Source: Vibrio aestivus (GTDB lineage Bacteria > Pseudomonadota > Gammaproteobacteria > Enterobacterales > Vibrionaceae). Taken from it: 48,186 bases of DNA. The stretch lies in NCBI GenBank assembly GCA_003263845.1, contig JYJN01000017.1, positions 1-48,186 on the forward strand, given 5' to 3'. The position numbers and the translations under genes are program-made. Shown piece by piece: positions 17,856 through 28,027 of this stretch. The notes under the pieces are model-generated. The model made no database searches. It was not told where the DNA came from and saw only the letters and a program-made list of their open reading frames with translations. Numbering within the stretch: position 1 is the first letter of the stretch; each line of letters begins with the position of its first letter.

Positions 17856-18872
17856 TCACCAACTTTCCGCTTTCAACACAATCTTTCCAACTGACGTTCC
17901 GCTTTCCAATAATGCGTGAGCGTTAGCGGCGCTTTTCAGTGAAAATACCTGCTCAATAATTGGGTCTATCTTGCCTTCATCGAGAAGATTCACTAACTCA
18001 CTGAGCGCCCCTTGATACCAATTTATGTCTTTTTTAGTTTCATCAGGCACAGCGCAAAACTGGACACGTTTGCCATTGGGCAGCAGGTTGTACAAACCCA
18101 CTTGAGCGATCCCTTTAATCATATTGGATAAGCCGCCATAGCTGTCACCTGCGAACCCATAGCTCACCACCATGCCCCCTTCTTCACCGTTTTTAAAGTA
18201 CGATGTAAGTGATGCCCTCCCCTAGCATCAAAGGCAGCATCCACGCCATTTGGGTATTTGGATTGAATGACTTGCACGAAATCATCAGATTGATAATCAA
18301 TAGGCTCTGCCCCAAGTTTTCTCACTAACTTATGCTTTGACGCAGACGCAGTACCCATCACATTCACACCTGACAGTCTTGCCAATTCAATTAACGCAGT
18401 GCCAACACCTCCAGCAGCAGAATGGACCAGCACGGTTTGTCCTTTTGTAACGTTCGCTTTAGTGAAAAGAAGAGCATACGCGGTGAGATAATTGAGTCCC
18501 AAGCTACACGCTTTTACAGGATCCATATGCTTAGGTACCGTCACTAAAAAAGTCTGATGAAATACAGAAATAATCCGTATAGCTACCAAGCGCAGGGTTT
18601 AGGCCGACAACGCGATCACCAACCTGAAAATCCGAAATCTGTTCGCCGATTTCATCTACCTCACCAACAAATTCATACCCAGGTGTAAATGGTGATTTTG
18701 GCGCGAGTGGGTACTTTCCTTGGCGTGCCATAATATCGGCAAAACTCACCCCTGCCGTCAGCATTTTTACCCTCACCTCCTTTCCTTTTGGCTTGGGTAA
18801 TACTTCCCAGATCGGCTGCAATACATCCGGAGAGCCAAATCGGTTTAATACTACTCGGCAATTCTTCTTCAT
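17856..18872 (-). CDS. Zinc-free quinone oxidoreductase (MDR superfamily), two frameshifts
   Basis: Three overlapping frames join into a 338-residue medium-chain reductase. The N-terminal GroES-like fold (VVLNRFGSPDVL..., TPGYEFVGEVDEIG) is followed by the NADPH-binding Rossmann fold (LVHSAAGGVGTALIELA) and a C-terminal segment ending VGKIVLKAESW. Known relatives reduce quinones or enones with NADPH in the cytoplasm. One break is an extra T in the coding strand (A6 at 18546-18551 on the plus strand), the other a missing G (C5 at 18175-18179). The corrected length is 1017 nt. The start at 18872 has AAGGA eight bases upstream. The divergent LysR gene at 19005 is its likely regulator. Confidence 0.85.
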
Positions 18873-19004
18873 CACTATTCCTTTCAGTCTATTTAGTGGA
18901 GTACCACTGCTCATCAAAGCACTCTGCTTTACTCAACAGCACACTCAGTTTAATATTTGAATTTGGATAAGGAATAACCAAAAAAGAAAGGTAGCTATAC
19001 AAAA

Positions 19005-19883
19005 ATGAATATCGATTGGCGTTCGTGGCATCTATTTATGGCCGTAGCTGAATGTGGCAGCTTGAGCCAAGCGGCCGAGCAACTTGGAAGCTCTCAACCG
19101 ACATTGAGCCGTCAACTGCTCACATTAGAGTCGCAGCTAGGCAATAAACTCTTTGACCGCAGCACGCAAGGATTACGCTTAACGGAGTTTGGCAAAAGTT
19201 TGCTGGAAGAGAGCCGTAATATGGCCGCTTCAGCCAGTCGATTGCAGCGCATTGCCCAAGGGCAAGATGTGAGTTTGAGTGGCTCAATACGGCTCTCGGT
19301 TAATGAGATTATTGCGCAGTATTATCTGCCTTCAATCTTGCCCGAGTTCATGAATCGCTACCCTGATCTGCAAGTGCAGATTGTGGTCACTAACCAAGCG
19401 ACGAACCTAGATAAGCGCGATGCCGACATCGCCATTCGGATGTTTCGGCCTCATCAGCAAGATTTGGTCATGCGCCATATTCTCGACTTAGATTTAGGGG
19501 TTTACGCCAGCTCTGGCTATTTGGCCCAGTTCGGCACACCCAACTCACCACAAGATCTGATTGATCACCGCATACTTGGCTACGACCGAGACAAACAGTT
19601 GGAAGAAGGGGCTGAACTGCTCGGTTGGCCGATCAAAAATGATGACTTACTGTTTCGCACCGATAACATGCCTTTAATGGTAGAAATCGCCGCCAATGAC
19701 GGTGGCATTGTCTTCACTCATAGCGCCGTTGCACGCAAAAGAAATCTTGCTCAAGTCGATTGTGGCATCGAGATCCCTAGCCTGCCGGTTTACCTCACCT
19801 GTCATCGAGACGTCCAGCACAACCAGAAGATTCGCGTATTGATGGACTATCTGGCCGAGCGATTGCCCTCATCGACGTTATAG
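19005..19883 (+). CDS. LysR-family transcriptional regulator
   Basis: 292 residues. The N-terminal helix-turn-helix (WRSWHLFMAVAECGSLSQAAEQLGSSQPTLSRQL, about 5-40) and a type 2 periplasmic-binding-like effector domain (about 90-290, IRLSVNEIIAQYYLPSILPEF) are both intact. It is divergent from the quinone oxidoreductase gene, with 132 bases between the start codons. This is the usual arrangement for a LysR regulator controlling its neighbour, perhaps sensing an electrophile or quinone. It is not closely similar to the two LysR paralogues at 13520 and 28028. Confidence 0.9.
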   Translation: MNIDWRSWHLFMAVAECGSLSQAAEQLGSSQPTLSRQLLTLESQLGNKLFDRSTQGLRLTEFGKSLLEESRNMAASASRLQRIAQGQDVSLSGSIRLSVNEIIAQYYLPSILPEFMNRYPDLQVQIVVTNQATNLDKRDADIAIRMFRPHQQDLVMRHILDLDLGVYASSGYLAQFGTPNSPQDLIDHRILGYDRDKQLEEGAELLGWPIKNDDLLFRTDNMPLMVEIAANDGGIVFTHSAVARKRNLAQVDCGIEIPSLPVYLTCHRDVQHNQKIRVLMDYLAERLPSSTL

Positions 19884-19903
19884 CTATTCCAAGCTCCAAT
19901 AAA

Positions 19904-19937
19904 AAAGAGTTCGCGCAAACGCCTACGCGAACTCTTT
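19904..19937. terminator. Bidirectional terminator between LysR and MCP genes
   Basis: Perfect 12-bp stem AAAGAGTTCGCG / CGCGAACTCTTT with a 10-base loop. A-rich sequence to its left gives a T tract for the minus-strand MCP gene, and the arm itself gives TTT for the plus-strand LysR gene. Confidence 0.85.
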
Positions 19938-19960
19938 AACCTGCTTTTTGAAAGGACAGA

Positions 19961-21553
19961 TTAACCCAAACCGTTATCAATAAAGGTTTTCGAATACGCT
20001 TTGTCTTCCGACATAATGTGCGTTCTAAGCCAGTCTTTGAGAAATGACAGCAGCTCTTCACCAATGTCTTCACCTGACTCAACCCGCTTTTGAAAATCCA
20101 GTACTTGCCCAACCAAATTGTTGTGTTTTTCAATGTGCGCCTTGGTGCCTGAATACCCCACTTGCTCGAATAGAATCTCTTCATACTTAAAGTGATTAGC
20201 AGTGTAGCCAATCAAACCTTGCACCACCCTTTTCACGGAAGCAAGGCCGTAATTGTGTTTGAGTAAGTGATTGAGCTCATTGATTAGGTGCAGCAAAGTT
20301 TGGTGCTGACGATTGATCTCCGCTAAGCCAATATCCAGATCTGGGCTCCACTCCATCAACTTGTCTCGATTTTTCTCTTCAGCGGTAACTTGGTTTTCAT
20401 CTAGGGCGAATCGGTGTAGTAGCGAATCGATCTCTCCCGATAGGTTTCTCACGGTTATGCTGGCAATCAGAGTTTCTTGCGTAGCTCTTACATTGTTATC
20501 TGACTCTTCGGAAACCAAATGTAGACAACGATTGAGCTCTTCGGTTTGCGATAGTTGCTGCTCGGAAGAGCTCGCAATGTTTTGGCCATTCAAGCTCAGC
20601 TCTTCAATCTGGCTACTCAGGGATTTAAAGGAGAGTTCAGCTTCGGAAGCGATATTGAGCGACATTTCCATGCTGGTTTTGTTCTCTTGCATGGTTTGCA
20701 GCACATCGTCAGTTTTAAGTTGTAAGTTATTAATCTTAGTACGGATCTCTTCAGTCGCTTCTTGAGTTCTCATGGCGAGAGAACGTACTTCGTCAGCCAC
20801 CACAGCAAACCCTCGCCCTTGTTCCCCAGCGCGAGCACTTTCTATCGCTGCATTAAGCGCTAATAGATTGGTTTGCTCTGCAATACCGCTGATGGTTTCC
20901 ATCACTTGGCTGATCTGAGTGGTCTCTTCCATCAAGGACTGAAAGTGCTCGTTCGAGTTGTCGATATGTTGATTAGCGTTAGCCAACGACTCTTCAAGCT
21001 TGACCATATCCTCAATCCCTTTTGCGGCCTTTTCTTTCGCTTCAAACGCGAGCTGAGCGGTAGACTCACAGTTATGCGAGACCTGTTCAGTGATACTGGT
21101 GAGCTGGTCTATCGCATTCTTGGCAGTATCAACGTCTTTTTTCTGCCCAAGAGCACCTTCACGCGATAGTTCAGAGTCGGTTTGAACTTGATTCGCCACT
21201 TCGAGCAAACGGGCAGTGGATTTCCCCAAGGCACTCACAGTTCTTGAGACATCTTCGCCAATACGATTAAACGTCTTGTACAAAGGCTTGCCTACAGAAC
21301 TATCACTGTTAATACGCACTGTTAGGTCACCTTCCGACAAATGCACTGATGCATCTCGAAGGCGTTTTAACATGTCGTTGATGGCAACCAGTAAGCTGAT
21401 CACAATCAGCTGATAGATCAGATAAAGCGCCACGCTTATCCACGACTTTTCATACACCAAACTCACTATCAATGGGCTTGCAAGGCCAATCAATAATAGC
21501 GTCCACTTTGCACCCGAGTAGGTGCTAACCTTTTCAATCACACTGCCAAACAT
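19961..21553 (-). CDS. Methyl-accepting chemotaxis protein fused to bacteriohemerythrin
   Basis: 530 residues. Two N-terminal transmembrane helices (about 16-33 and 36-58) are separated by only a few residues, so there is almost no periplasmic sensor. A HAMP-like segment ([20 protein letters not shown]) follows, then a long MCP signalling coiled coil with the conserved hairpin tip ([30 protein letters not shown]). The C-terminus is a hemerythrin domain (about 405-525) with the His/Glu/Asp iron ligands in [21 protein letters not shown] and HIMSED. Hemerythrin binds O2 at a di-iron site, so this receptor probably senses oxygen in the cytoplasm to steer aerotaxis. It is a single gene with terminators at both ends. 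Confidence 0.93.
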   Translation of the reverse strand: MFGSVIEKVSTYSGAKWTLLLIGLASPLIVSLVYEKSWISVALYLIYQLIVISLLVAINDMLKRLRDASVHLSEGDLTVRINSDSSVGKPLYKTFNRIGEDVSRTVSALGKSTARLLEVANQVQTDSELSREGALGQKKDVDTAKNAIDQLTSITEQVSHNCESTAQLAFEAKEKAAKGIEDMVKLEESLANANQHIDNSNEHFQSLMEETTQISQVMETISGIAEQTNLLALNAAIESARAGEQGRGFAVVADEVRSLAMRTQEATEEIRTKINNLQLKTDDVLQTMQENKTSMEMSLNIASEAELSFKSLSSQIEELSLNGQNIASSSEQQLSQTEELNRCLHLVSEESDNNVRATQETLIASITVRNLSGEIDSLLHRFALDENQVTAEEKNRDKLMEWSPDLDIGLAEINRQHQTLLHLINELNHLLKHNYGLASVKRVVQGLIGYTANHFKYEEILFEQVGYSGTKAHIEKHNNLVGQVLDFQKRVESGEDIGEELLSFLKDWLRTHIMSEDKAYSKTFIDNGLG

Positions 21554-21677
21554 ACGCCAACCTTTTGTCCTTTGATTTAACGTCGTAAAGACCCCGAGAC
21601 GCCGCCTATAAAACTATATTAGCGACTACTTTAATAGTGAGTGACCAATGCCAATTGTTCAAAATTTGAGATCAAAA

Positions 21678-21701
21678 AAAGCGCTAAAAAGTTAGCGCTT
21701 T
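21678..21701 (-). terminator. Rho-independent terminator after the metallophosphatase gene
   Basis: 10-bp stem AAAGCGCTAA / TTAGCGCTTT with loop AAAG. The A7 run before it on the plus strand is the T tract of the minus-strand transcript ending just downstream of 21726. Confidence 0.88.
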
Positions 21702-21725
21702 ATCTTAAATTGTTAGCTCGGTTGT

Positions 21726-23707
21726 TTATCGTCTGATTAACGCAATTTCTACGTCGCGATCAGCAATCATCCACCAACGATTACCATACTGCTTGTCATA
21801 ACCCACCATTGGATATGCTTCACAACCGGCCTGTGGTTGCTGACCTAAGAAATTTTCCTGCCAAGGGCTATCGATCACACACTCAGTAGGTGCAACCTTT
21901 TCCCAAGCTCCATTCACAAGCATGCCTAACATAACTTTGTCTGCGTTAACCTTGTCATTTGCGGTAAACTGAACACCGTAGCGGTCACCAATGATCTCTT
22001 CTACATTCCAGTTTTGGGTTGCGGTAGGTGGCAGTGGGTGCGGCTGTTTCGCCGTACCGTCTGGTTGAGAACCATCTAGACCAACATCCGTTGTGAGATC
22101 TTTGGTTGCACCATAAGCGCTTTGATACACACCACCATGCACTTGCATACCACTTACAATCAGTCGGTCTGACTCTGTATTACGGTCCGCTTTTTGCCAA
22201 CTTAGGGTCACATGCTTTTTCATGTCGATCGTCGTTGCGGGTACAATAACGTTACCCTTTCGCGCACCAGTATCGTCAAAGTCATTATCACCTTGAATGA
22301 TACGATTCTGGGCATTTAAGTTTGGATCCCATCCTTGATTTTTAGTAAACAGGAAACGGTAGGCTAAACGCTGTAAGTCATTCATCGATTCCGCTCGTTT
22401 AAACCCTTCATGGAAACTCAATGTTCTTTGAGTGGTATCCACGCGGTTGAACGTATTGTTCTTACCGCCTACCAGTTTCGCAGAGCCACCATCAAAACTC
22501 TGGCAATCTGCCGTTTTGTACTCAACGATATGGTTCAAAATTGGTCGCTGACCTTCAGGAATCGAATTTGGGTAGATGAGAGCTTCACAGCGATCAAGCG
22601 TGCGGCTAAAGGTATCCATCAATGTCCAATCTGGAGTTGCCAACTCTTTTGGCCCATCCTCGTTGCGTTCAATCGTATGTGGCGCAGAATAGGCGAAGTA
22701 ATCGACACGATCACCGGTGAAAGACAGCACAGGTGCATTAACATCGTAATGCTCAGAGCCTTCCTTCATGGTATCCATCTTATGTAGGACTACATCTTGA
22801 ATCAGTTCGCGCTCACCATAGCGATACTCGTAGCCTTTGTATGAAGCGTTGCCCGAGATGATTTGCGTGTATGAAGGCATACGGTAATTACCACCGCTAG
22901 GCGTTGAAGCTAGCGTGTCAACATTTGACCGGCCTCCGGGATCGTTAGAGCCGTAAACGCGTGCATGAATTTGCGAACGTTGGTACATATGCTCGTGGCC
23001 TTGAACCCAAATAACATCGTGCTCGGCGAAGGTTTCACGAATCTCTTTATGGATATCAAACAGACGATTGTCATCCTTTTCACCTTCTACGATCTGCTCG
23101 CGAGTCTCACCATATTTCGCACCGACTAAGCATCGTGGCTAGCAATCACTACGTGGTCGAATCGACCTTCATTTTCCGCCAGAACGTCTTGAATCCAGCC
23201 AAACGCAATTGGTAAGTTGTAGTAGGCTAAGCCAATCATCAGCACGTTTTCACGAATGATGTAATAGTTCAGCCACTCGGCGCTTGGCATATGAATCGCA
23301 TCTTCTGGAATGAAGTGGCGCATGTTCTCGATCCACTCGACTGTATAGGCCCAGCTTGTTTCATGGTTACCCATAACCGGTAAGAACTCCATTCCCGCTT
23401 CACGGTACTTGGTTGCTACGCCAACCCATTGTTCCCATTCGTGTGTTGAACCATTATCCGTAAGGTCACCAACAGGAATAACGACGTTTACTCCTTCTTC
23501 TTGGTGCTTAGCGAGTGCTGCTTCCATTGGATGGACAGCAACGTTCCAGCCACCACCTTGAGTATCTGGTAGCAGGCCTAGTTTTACCGAACCCGGCACC
23601 AGTTCAATATCGTCTTTACGCGAAGAATCGTCACTTGAATTTTTGCAAGCACTCAAACTAGCGATGATGCCTAAAGCTATCGCAGACTTTAATTTATTCT
23701 TTATCAT
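21726..23707 (-). CDS. Calcineurin-like metallophosphoesterase lipoprotein, frameshifted
   Basis: About 660 residues after one correction. It begins with a lipoprotein signal (lipobox LSAC, Cys about residue 21). The metallophosphoesterase core (about 38-260) carries the metal ligands in order: LLPDTQGG, GDLTDNG, GNHE, ASHDA and GHEHMYQR. A large C-terminal region with several Cys residues follows. It should act at the outer membrane or periplasm on a phosphoester, perhaps nucleotides or phospholipid head groups, releasing phosphate. The break is at about 23128: one more T in the coding strand turns SHDA-stop into SHDALVGAKYGE, continuing in frame to the GHEH motif. The corrected length is 1983 nt. 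Confidence 0.85.
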
Positions 23708-23860
23708 TACTCATAACCAATTAAGTTTTAATCGGCTAAGAAAATTACATTCCATTTATTACAAAATAATTAACAAAATAATAAATTGAATTTTAATAAT
23801 TATTTAATAAAACAAAAATACCATCCTTTCAAAATTCAAATAATAGAAATAAAATCATTT

Positions 23861-24256
23861 ATGAAAAATATAGTTAGAGCATTAACAATTTGCTTGGTAT
23901 CTACCATTACATTTCATTCTTACGCACAATATATTAGTCCAGAGCGTGCAATGTTTGAGCTTAATGAAGAAGCGATGTGCATGGTTGCGGCCAAGCATAT
24001 CGGGCACGAAAGGTATGAAGTACATCTAGACCGGTTTAATGAGTTAACGCGTGAATATAATGTGCCTAATGATATGAAAGAAAATATAGTGAGTTATAAT
24101 CAATCGCAATATAGTCATTTTATATCTAGGGCAGAAGTTAGATACAAAAAAGAAATATATCCTTCAATGATAAGCTCTGCATTTACGCATAAATGTTTAT
24201 TTATGAATGGTTATGAAGCGAGAAAAAACTTTAATTCACAGCCGCCAAAAATATAA
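23861..24256 (+). CDS. Small secreted hypothetical protein
   Basis: 131 residues from the ATG at 23861, chosen because it opens a clean Sec signal peptide (MKNIVRALTICLVSTITFHSYA, cleaved before QYIS); codons upstream belong to AT-rich intergenic sequence. The mature part is mostly helical and charged, with two cysteines (EAMCMVAAKH and THKCLFMNG) that could pair in the periplasm. The gene and its upstream region are markedly more AT-rich than the neighbours, which suggests recent acquisition. I do not recognise the family, and it has no operon partner. Confidence 0.65.
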   Translation: MKNIVRALTICLVSTITFHSYAQYISPERAMFELNEEAMCMVAAKHIGHERYEVHLDRFNELTREYNVPNDMKENIVSYNQSQYSHFISRAEVRYKKEIYPSMISSAFTHKCLFMNGYEARKNFNSQPPKI

Positions 24257-24335
24257 TCATTTTTTATCTATAGAAAAACATAATAGGGACTAAGTTATAC
24301 ATAGCCCCTATTATTCGATACCCAAGTAACCTCAA

Positions 24336-24772
24336 TCACGATTGGAGATTGTTAAGCAGGTGTTCGCATTGCGCTTTGAGCTGAATGAGCTCACCCTCAC
24401 TCATCTTCGACAAGCAGAACATATCCATAGGAACATGTTGAGCTTGCTCTTTTAATGCCAAACCTTGATCAGTTAGAGTGATCAGCCGGACTCGCTCATC
24501 TTCTGCACTGCGCGTTCGAAGCACGTAACCTTTGGTTTCCATTCGCTTAAGCATTGGCGTCAGGGTCCCTGAATCCAAATGGGTTTTCTGCCCTAGAGTT
24601 TTTACATTGATCTCTTTGTGCTCCCAAAGCACCATCATCACGATGTACTGCAGGTAGGTGAGGTCAAGCGCTTTCAACAAGGTTGATACGCACGACTCAT
24701 CGCATTCGATGCGCTGTACAACGCAAAGCAAACCTGGTTATCCAACTTCAAATACTCGTCTTGCTCACTCAT
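24336..24772 (-). CDS. ohrR: OhrR, MarR-family organic-peroxide sensor, frameshifted
   Basis: 145 residues once one base is restored. The ATG at 24772 opens MSEQDEYLKLDNQVCFALYSASNAM, whose Cys15 is the conserved peroxide-reactive residue of OhrR. The winged helix-turn-helix follows (TYLQYIVMMVLWEHKEINVKTLGQKTHLDSGTLTPML, wing DERVRLITLT). The break is at about 24681: CAACCTTGTTGA needs one more C or T to read ...QPLLKALDL. The repressor would release ohr when Cys15 is oxidised by organic hydroperoxide. It is divergent from ohr, with two operator-like repeats between the genes. Confidence 0.9.
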
Positions 24773-24796
24773 CTTAAACCTAAACATGAAATTACA

Positions 24797-24815
24797 TTGT
24801 GCACAATATACTTGC
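24797..24815. promoter_or_regulatory. OhrR operator candidate, copy 1
   Basis: TTGTGCACAATATACTTGC lies between ohrR and ohr and contains the palindrome TTGTGCACAA. The same 19-mer with one change recurs 59 bases downstream. Tandem sites in a divergent ohrR-ohr region fit binding of OhrR dimers to repress both genes. Confidence 0.7.
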
Positions 24816-24855
24816 ACACTTTTAATTTATCAATTATGCTCATTCCAAAATTAAG

Positions 24856-24874
24856 TTGTGCACAATATAATTGC
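24856..24874. promoter_or_regulatory. OhrR operator candidate, copy 2
   Basis: TTGTGCACAATATAATTGC differs from copy 1 by one base. It lies 41 bases before the ohr start, where it would cover the promoter. The TTGTGCACAA palindrome is identical. Confidence 0.7.
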
Positions 24875-24914
24875 GCAAAATAATAAATTTCCAATCCAAT
24901 GAAGGAAGAGCATC

Positions 24915-25338
24915 ATGGCAACACTTTACACAACTTCAGCAACAGCAACGGCGGGCCGTAATGGTCAAGTTTCTACTGACGACAACCTACTTTCAGTAGC
25001 ACTGAGCTATCCCAAAGAGATGGGGGGTTCAGGCGAAGCGACCAACCCAGAACAGCTTTTTGCTGCTGGCTACTCTGCTTGTTTTTTCTAATGCGCTACT
25101 GCATGTTGCGAAAGAGATGAAGATCAAGCTCGCTTCTGCACCAACCAAAGCAACAGTGGGTATCGGCTCGAACGAGCAAGGTGGATTTGCCTTGACGGTA
25201 GCCCTAGCGGTAGAGCTAGACCTCGAACAAGAACAAGCAGAAACATTGGTGAAAACCGCACACCAAGTTTGTCCATATTCGAATGCAGTTCGTGGCAACA
25301 TTGATGTCGCACTGTCAGTAAACGGCCAAGCTCTGTAA
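24915..25338 (+). CDS. ohr: Organic hydroperoxide resistance protein Ohr, frameshifted
   Basis: 140 residues after correction, the normal length. MATLYTTSATATAGRNGQV and the two active-site cysteines, in GYSACF and HQVCPYSNA, define an Ohr peroxidase that reduces organic hydroperoxides with lipoyl-type thiols in the cytoplasm. The break is the T6 run at 25082-25087: removing one T converts SACFF-stop to SACFSNALLHVAKEMK. The corrected length is 423 nt. GGAAG just before the ATG supports the start. It is controlled by ohrR next door, and an MDR oxidoreductase gene follows on the same strand. Confidence 0.92.
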
Positions 25339-25386
25339 TTAGCCTAAGCTCTATAATCAAAAGACAAGAAATCATAAGGATACGTC

Positions 25387-26317
25387 ATGCGCGCAGTACG
25401 AATTCACCAATACGGTGGCACCGAGACTCTGAAACTTGAGCAAATCGAAAAGCCACAGATCAACGACGACGACATTCTGATCGAGGTAAAAACCGCGGCG
25501 ATTAACCCGGTTGATTGGAAGATCCGTGAAGGCTATCTTAAGGATTTTATTCCTTATGATCTGCCAGTTACGCTAGGCTGGGATGTCGCTGGCGTTGTCA
25601 CAGCTGTGGGTAAAGATGTGACTCAATTCGCTGTGGGCGACGAAGTCTTTAGCCGACCAAACATCGCTCGCGATGGCAGCTATGCAGATTTCATTGCAGT
25701 TAAAGCAGATGAAGCGGTACTAAAGTCAGCCAAACTCGATTTCGCACAAGCGGCGGCGCTGCCTTTAGCTGGCATTACAGCGTGGCAATGCTTGGTGGAT
25801 GTCGCTGACATACAAGCAGGTCAGCGAGTATTGGTTCACGCGGGGGCTGGCGGTGTTGGGCACTTAGCAATTCAAATCGCTAAAGCGAAAGGCGCGACCG
25901 TCATTGCAACCGCGTCGGGCGCGAACTTGAACCTATTAAAAGAGTTAGGCGCTGATGAAGCCATTGATTACACGCAAGGCGCTTTGATCGATCAAATTGA
26001 GAAGGTCGATGTCGTACTCGACACCATGGGTGGTGAAGTACAACAAATCATCTTGGTCGCTACTCAATACCGGTGGCATGCTTGTCTCTGTGGTTGAGCC
26101 GCCAAGTGACGAGGTAGCGAAAGAGCACGATGTCCGTACAGCATTCGTATTCATTGAGCCAAGTGCCCGTATTCTTGGCGAACTGAACGCATTGGTGGAA
26201 TCTGATCAACTGCGCCCTGTTATTGAGCATCGCTTCCCTCTTGAGAAGATTGTAGAAGCTCATGAGCAAAGCCAATCTGGCCGTACTCGTGGCAAGATCA
26301 TCATCGATGTAAGCTAA
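25387..26317 (+). CDS. NADP-dependent zinc-free oxidoreductase (MDR superfamily), frameshifted
   Basis: 309 residues after correction. It has the GroES-like N-terminus (AINPVDWKIREGYL, LGWDVAGVV), the cofactor motif VHAGAGGVGHLAIQIAKA with the ASGANLNLL region of NADPH-preferring members, and the quinone-reductase C-terminus (GRTRGKIIIDVS). The break is at A3 (26045-26047): dropping one A yields ...EVQQSSWSLLNTGGM, and the length becomes 930 nt. It starts 48 bases after ohr with AAGGA before the ATG, so it is probably induced with ohr by peroxide, perhaps reducing aldehydes or enones from lipid peroxidation. A strong terminator follows. Confidence 0.85.
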
Positions 26318-26342
26318 AGCCTTAAACAGACGTTAAGACTGT

Positions 26343-26369
26343 AACGCTCAGCCTTGGCTGAGCGTTTTT
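26343..26369 (+). terminator. Rho-independent terminator after the ohr operon
   Basis: 11-bp stem AACGCTCAGCC / GGCTGAGCGTT closed by a two-base gap (TT), so the real loop is CTTG, with a T5 tail. It overlaps the stop codon of the convergent minus-strand gene. Confidence 0.92.
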
Positions 26370-26763
26370 GATCTTAAAGCACTAACTCTTTCAACAGCCG
26401 TATAAGGAGCATTTCGAATTCGCACTACATCATAGATCGCGCGCATGTTGATGTGGTGAAGTTCAGAGTGTATCTCTACTTCACCCAACCAAAACACATC
26501 AAAAAGAAGGTGCAAATCAGTGGCAAGGTAACGATCTAACATCATTTGTTCACCATCAGATTGTTGAATGACTTTTGAAATATCCACCAAAATCAGTCGC
26601 TGTTTAAGGCACACAGTTTTATTTCTCTCCAAATACGCCTTGATGCTATCTACCATCACAATCAGGCACTTACCCTCCCCATATCCAATACATCATAAGG
26701 GCGATCATTAAGGTAAATCGTCGACTGATATCGGTCTTCTTTTAACATTTTTCTTAGGTTCAT
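26348..26763 (-). CDS. Conserved hypothetical protein, frameshifted
   Basis: Two pieces join to 138 residues. The N-terminal 33 residues (MNLRKMLKEDRYQSTIYLNDRPYDVLDM) end at a frame change in the C4 run 26677-26680. Adding one base (a G in the coding strand) gives MGEGKCLIVMVDSIKAYLERNK and a continuous frame of 417 nt. The protein has no signal peptide or membrane segment and reads like a PilZ- or DUF-sized cytoplasmic domain, but I do not recognise it. It is convergent with the ohr operon and divergent from the outer-membrane protein gene at 26978. The coherent join across the break is the main argument that it is a real gene. Confidence 0.6.
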
Positions 26764-26977
26764 AGCCCTGTCCAATTTTTAAAAACTTACCTTGGACAAT
26801 AACGTGTTGCGCGCGCTCACCCTATGAATAAGAGCTATTCAAATTCCACCACTCTCAGCCCCCAAATTTGCATAACAGTTACCCGTAGGATTCTAAAGTT
26901 TCGGCGCTAACATACATCTCATCAAACGGATTGAGACAAACATAAGGACGATAAATAACAGAATATGAGAGTTAATT

Positions 26978-27931
26978 ATGAACAAGAAAAGCATCCTATC
27001 AGCTACCATTTTATCAACTCTAGCAACTGGCGCATTTGCCTTCGATTCATCTCGCCTTAGCGGTGAGATCATTCTTTCTACGGGCTATGTTTCAACCAAC
27101 TCTAACCTAAGCACAGAAAGCGACGCTTACCTTGGTGACAGGAATCAAAAAGGATCACACACCGATGACTTTATGGTATTCCCGCTCGGTAGCATTGCTT
27201 ACGACCTAGGCGAAAACCGCAATCAACGCGTTTATATGGGTACGTCTCGCGACGACTTAGCAGTGGGTGATTTGGCTTTCGAAATTGGTTACCAATACGA
27301 CATGCTTAATGGTACTCAAGTGGATGTCGCTTACCTGCCAACCGTGTTATCTGGTGAAGTATGGGCAGACCCTTACCTACAAGGCAACCGCAGCAAAACG
27401 GATATCGACGGCCACGCATTTAGACTAAAACTGAGCAATATTGTTGGCTCTGGCTTCTCTGTTGATATGGCTTACGCGACTCAAGAAGTGGATGAAGAAA
27501 GAATCACAGATAACGATCTTCATCGTGATAGCGACATGTACTACGTGAAAGGCAGCTACCTAACTCACATTGCGCCAAATATGGGATTAATTACCAGTGC
27601 GGGATACTTACATAACGATGCAGAGGGTAAGGCTGAAACTTACGACCAATATGAGATGGAAGTGACTTACTTCATCAACCACAACGCTCATACGCTCGGT
27701 GTAACAGGTACTTATGCTTACCGAGATTATGATGGGCATAACGCTTACTACCAGAAAACTCGCTCTGATAACCGCAGTAAGCTATTCGTCGCTTACGAGT
27801 ACGCCAATATTATAGGGCTGGAAAACTGGGATTTCGTTTCGTTTGCTGGAGTGAACTACAACGATTCAAACATCGATTTTTATAAGAATGAAGAATACCT
27901 AGCCACTGTAGGTGTGAGCTACAAATTCTAA
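26978..27931 (+). CDS. DUF2860-like outer-membrane protein
   Basis: 317 residues. A Sec signal peptide (MNKKSILSATILSTLATGAFA) is cleaved before FDSSRLSG. The mature protein consists of alternating amphipathic strands rich in aromatic and Asp/Asn residues and ends in VGVSYKF, a C-terminal Phe as in outer-membrane beta-barrels recognised by BamA. The match to DUF2860, a Vibrio-centred family, is from remembered sequence style and not confirmed. Its role (pore or receptor) is unknown. It converges on a LysR gene that may regulate it, and a decayed copy sits at 14515 next to the LysR paralogue. Confidence 0.75.
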   Translation: MNKKSILSATILSTLATGAFAFDSSRLSGEIILSTGYVSTNSNLSTESDAYLGDRNQKGSHTDDFMVFPLGSIAYDLGENRNQRVYMGTSRDDLAVGDLAFEIGYQYDMLNGTQVDVAYLPTVLSGEVWADPYLQGNRSKTDIDGHAFRLKLSNIVGSGFSVDMAYATQEVDEERITDNDLHRDSDMYYVKGSYLTHIAPNMGLITSAGYLHNDAEGKAETYDQYEMEVTYFINHNAHTLGVTGTYAYRDYDGHNAYYQKTRSDNRSKLFVAYEYANIIGLENWDFVSFAGVNYNDSNIDFYKNEEYLATVGVSYKF

Positions 27932-27953
27932 TCTAGATAGACCCTACCCCCTA

Positions 27954-27999
27954 GTAAAGCCCCCGCTCTGAACCTTATGGTTTGGGTGGGGGTCTTTAC
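27954..27999 (+). terminator. Hairpin after the DUF2860-like gene
   Basis: Stem GTAAAG+CCCCC pairs with GGGGG+(T bulge)+CTTTAC around a 23-base loop that has its own small stem (AACC/GGTT). It lies between convergent genes and is a probable bidirectional terminator, though the T tract is inside the stem. Confidence 0.5.
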
Positions 28000-28027
28000 G
28001 TTTAGAGGCCAGAAAATAGATTTTACT

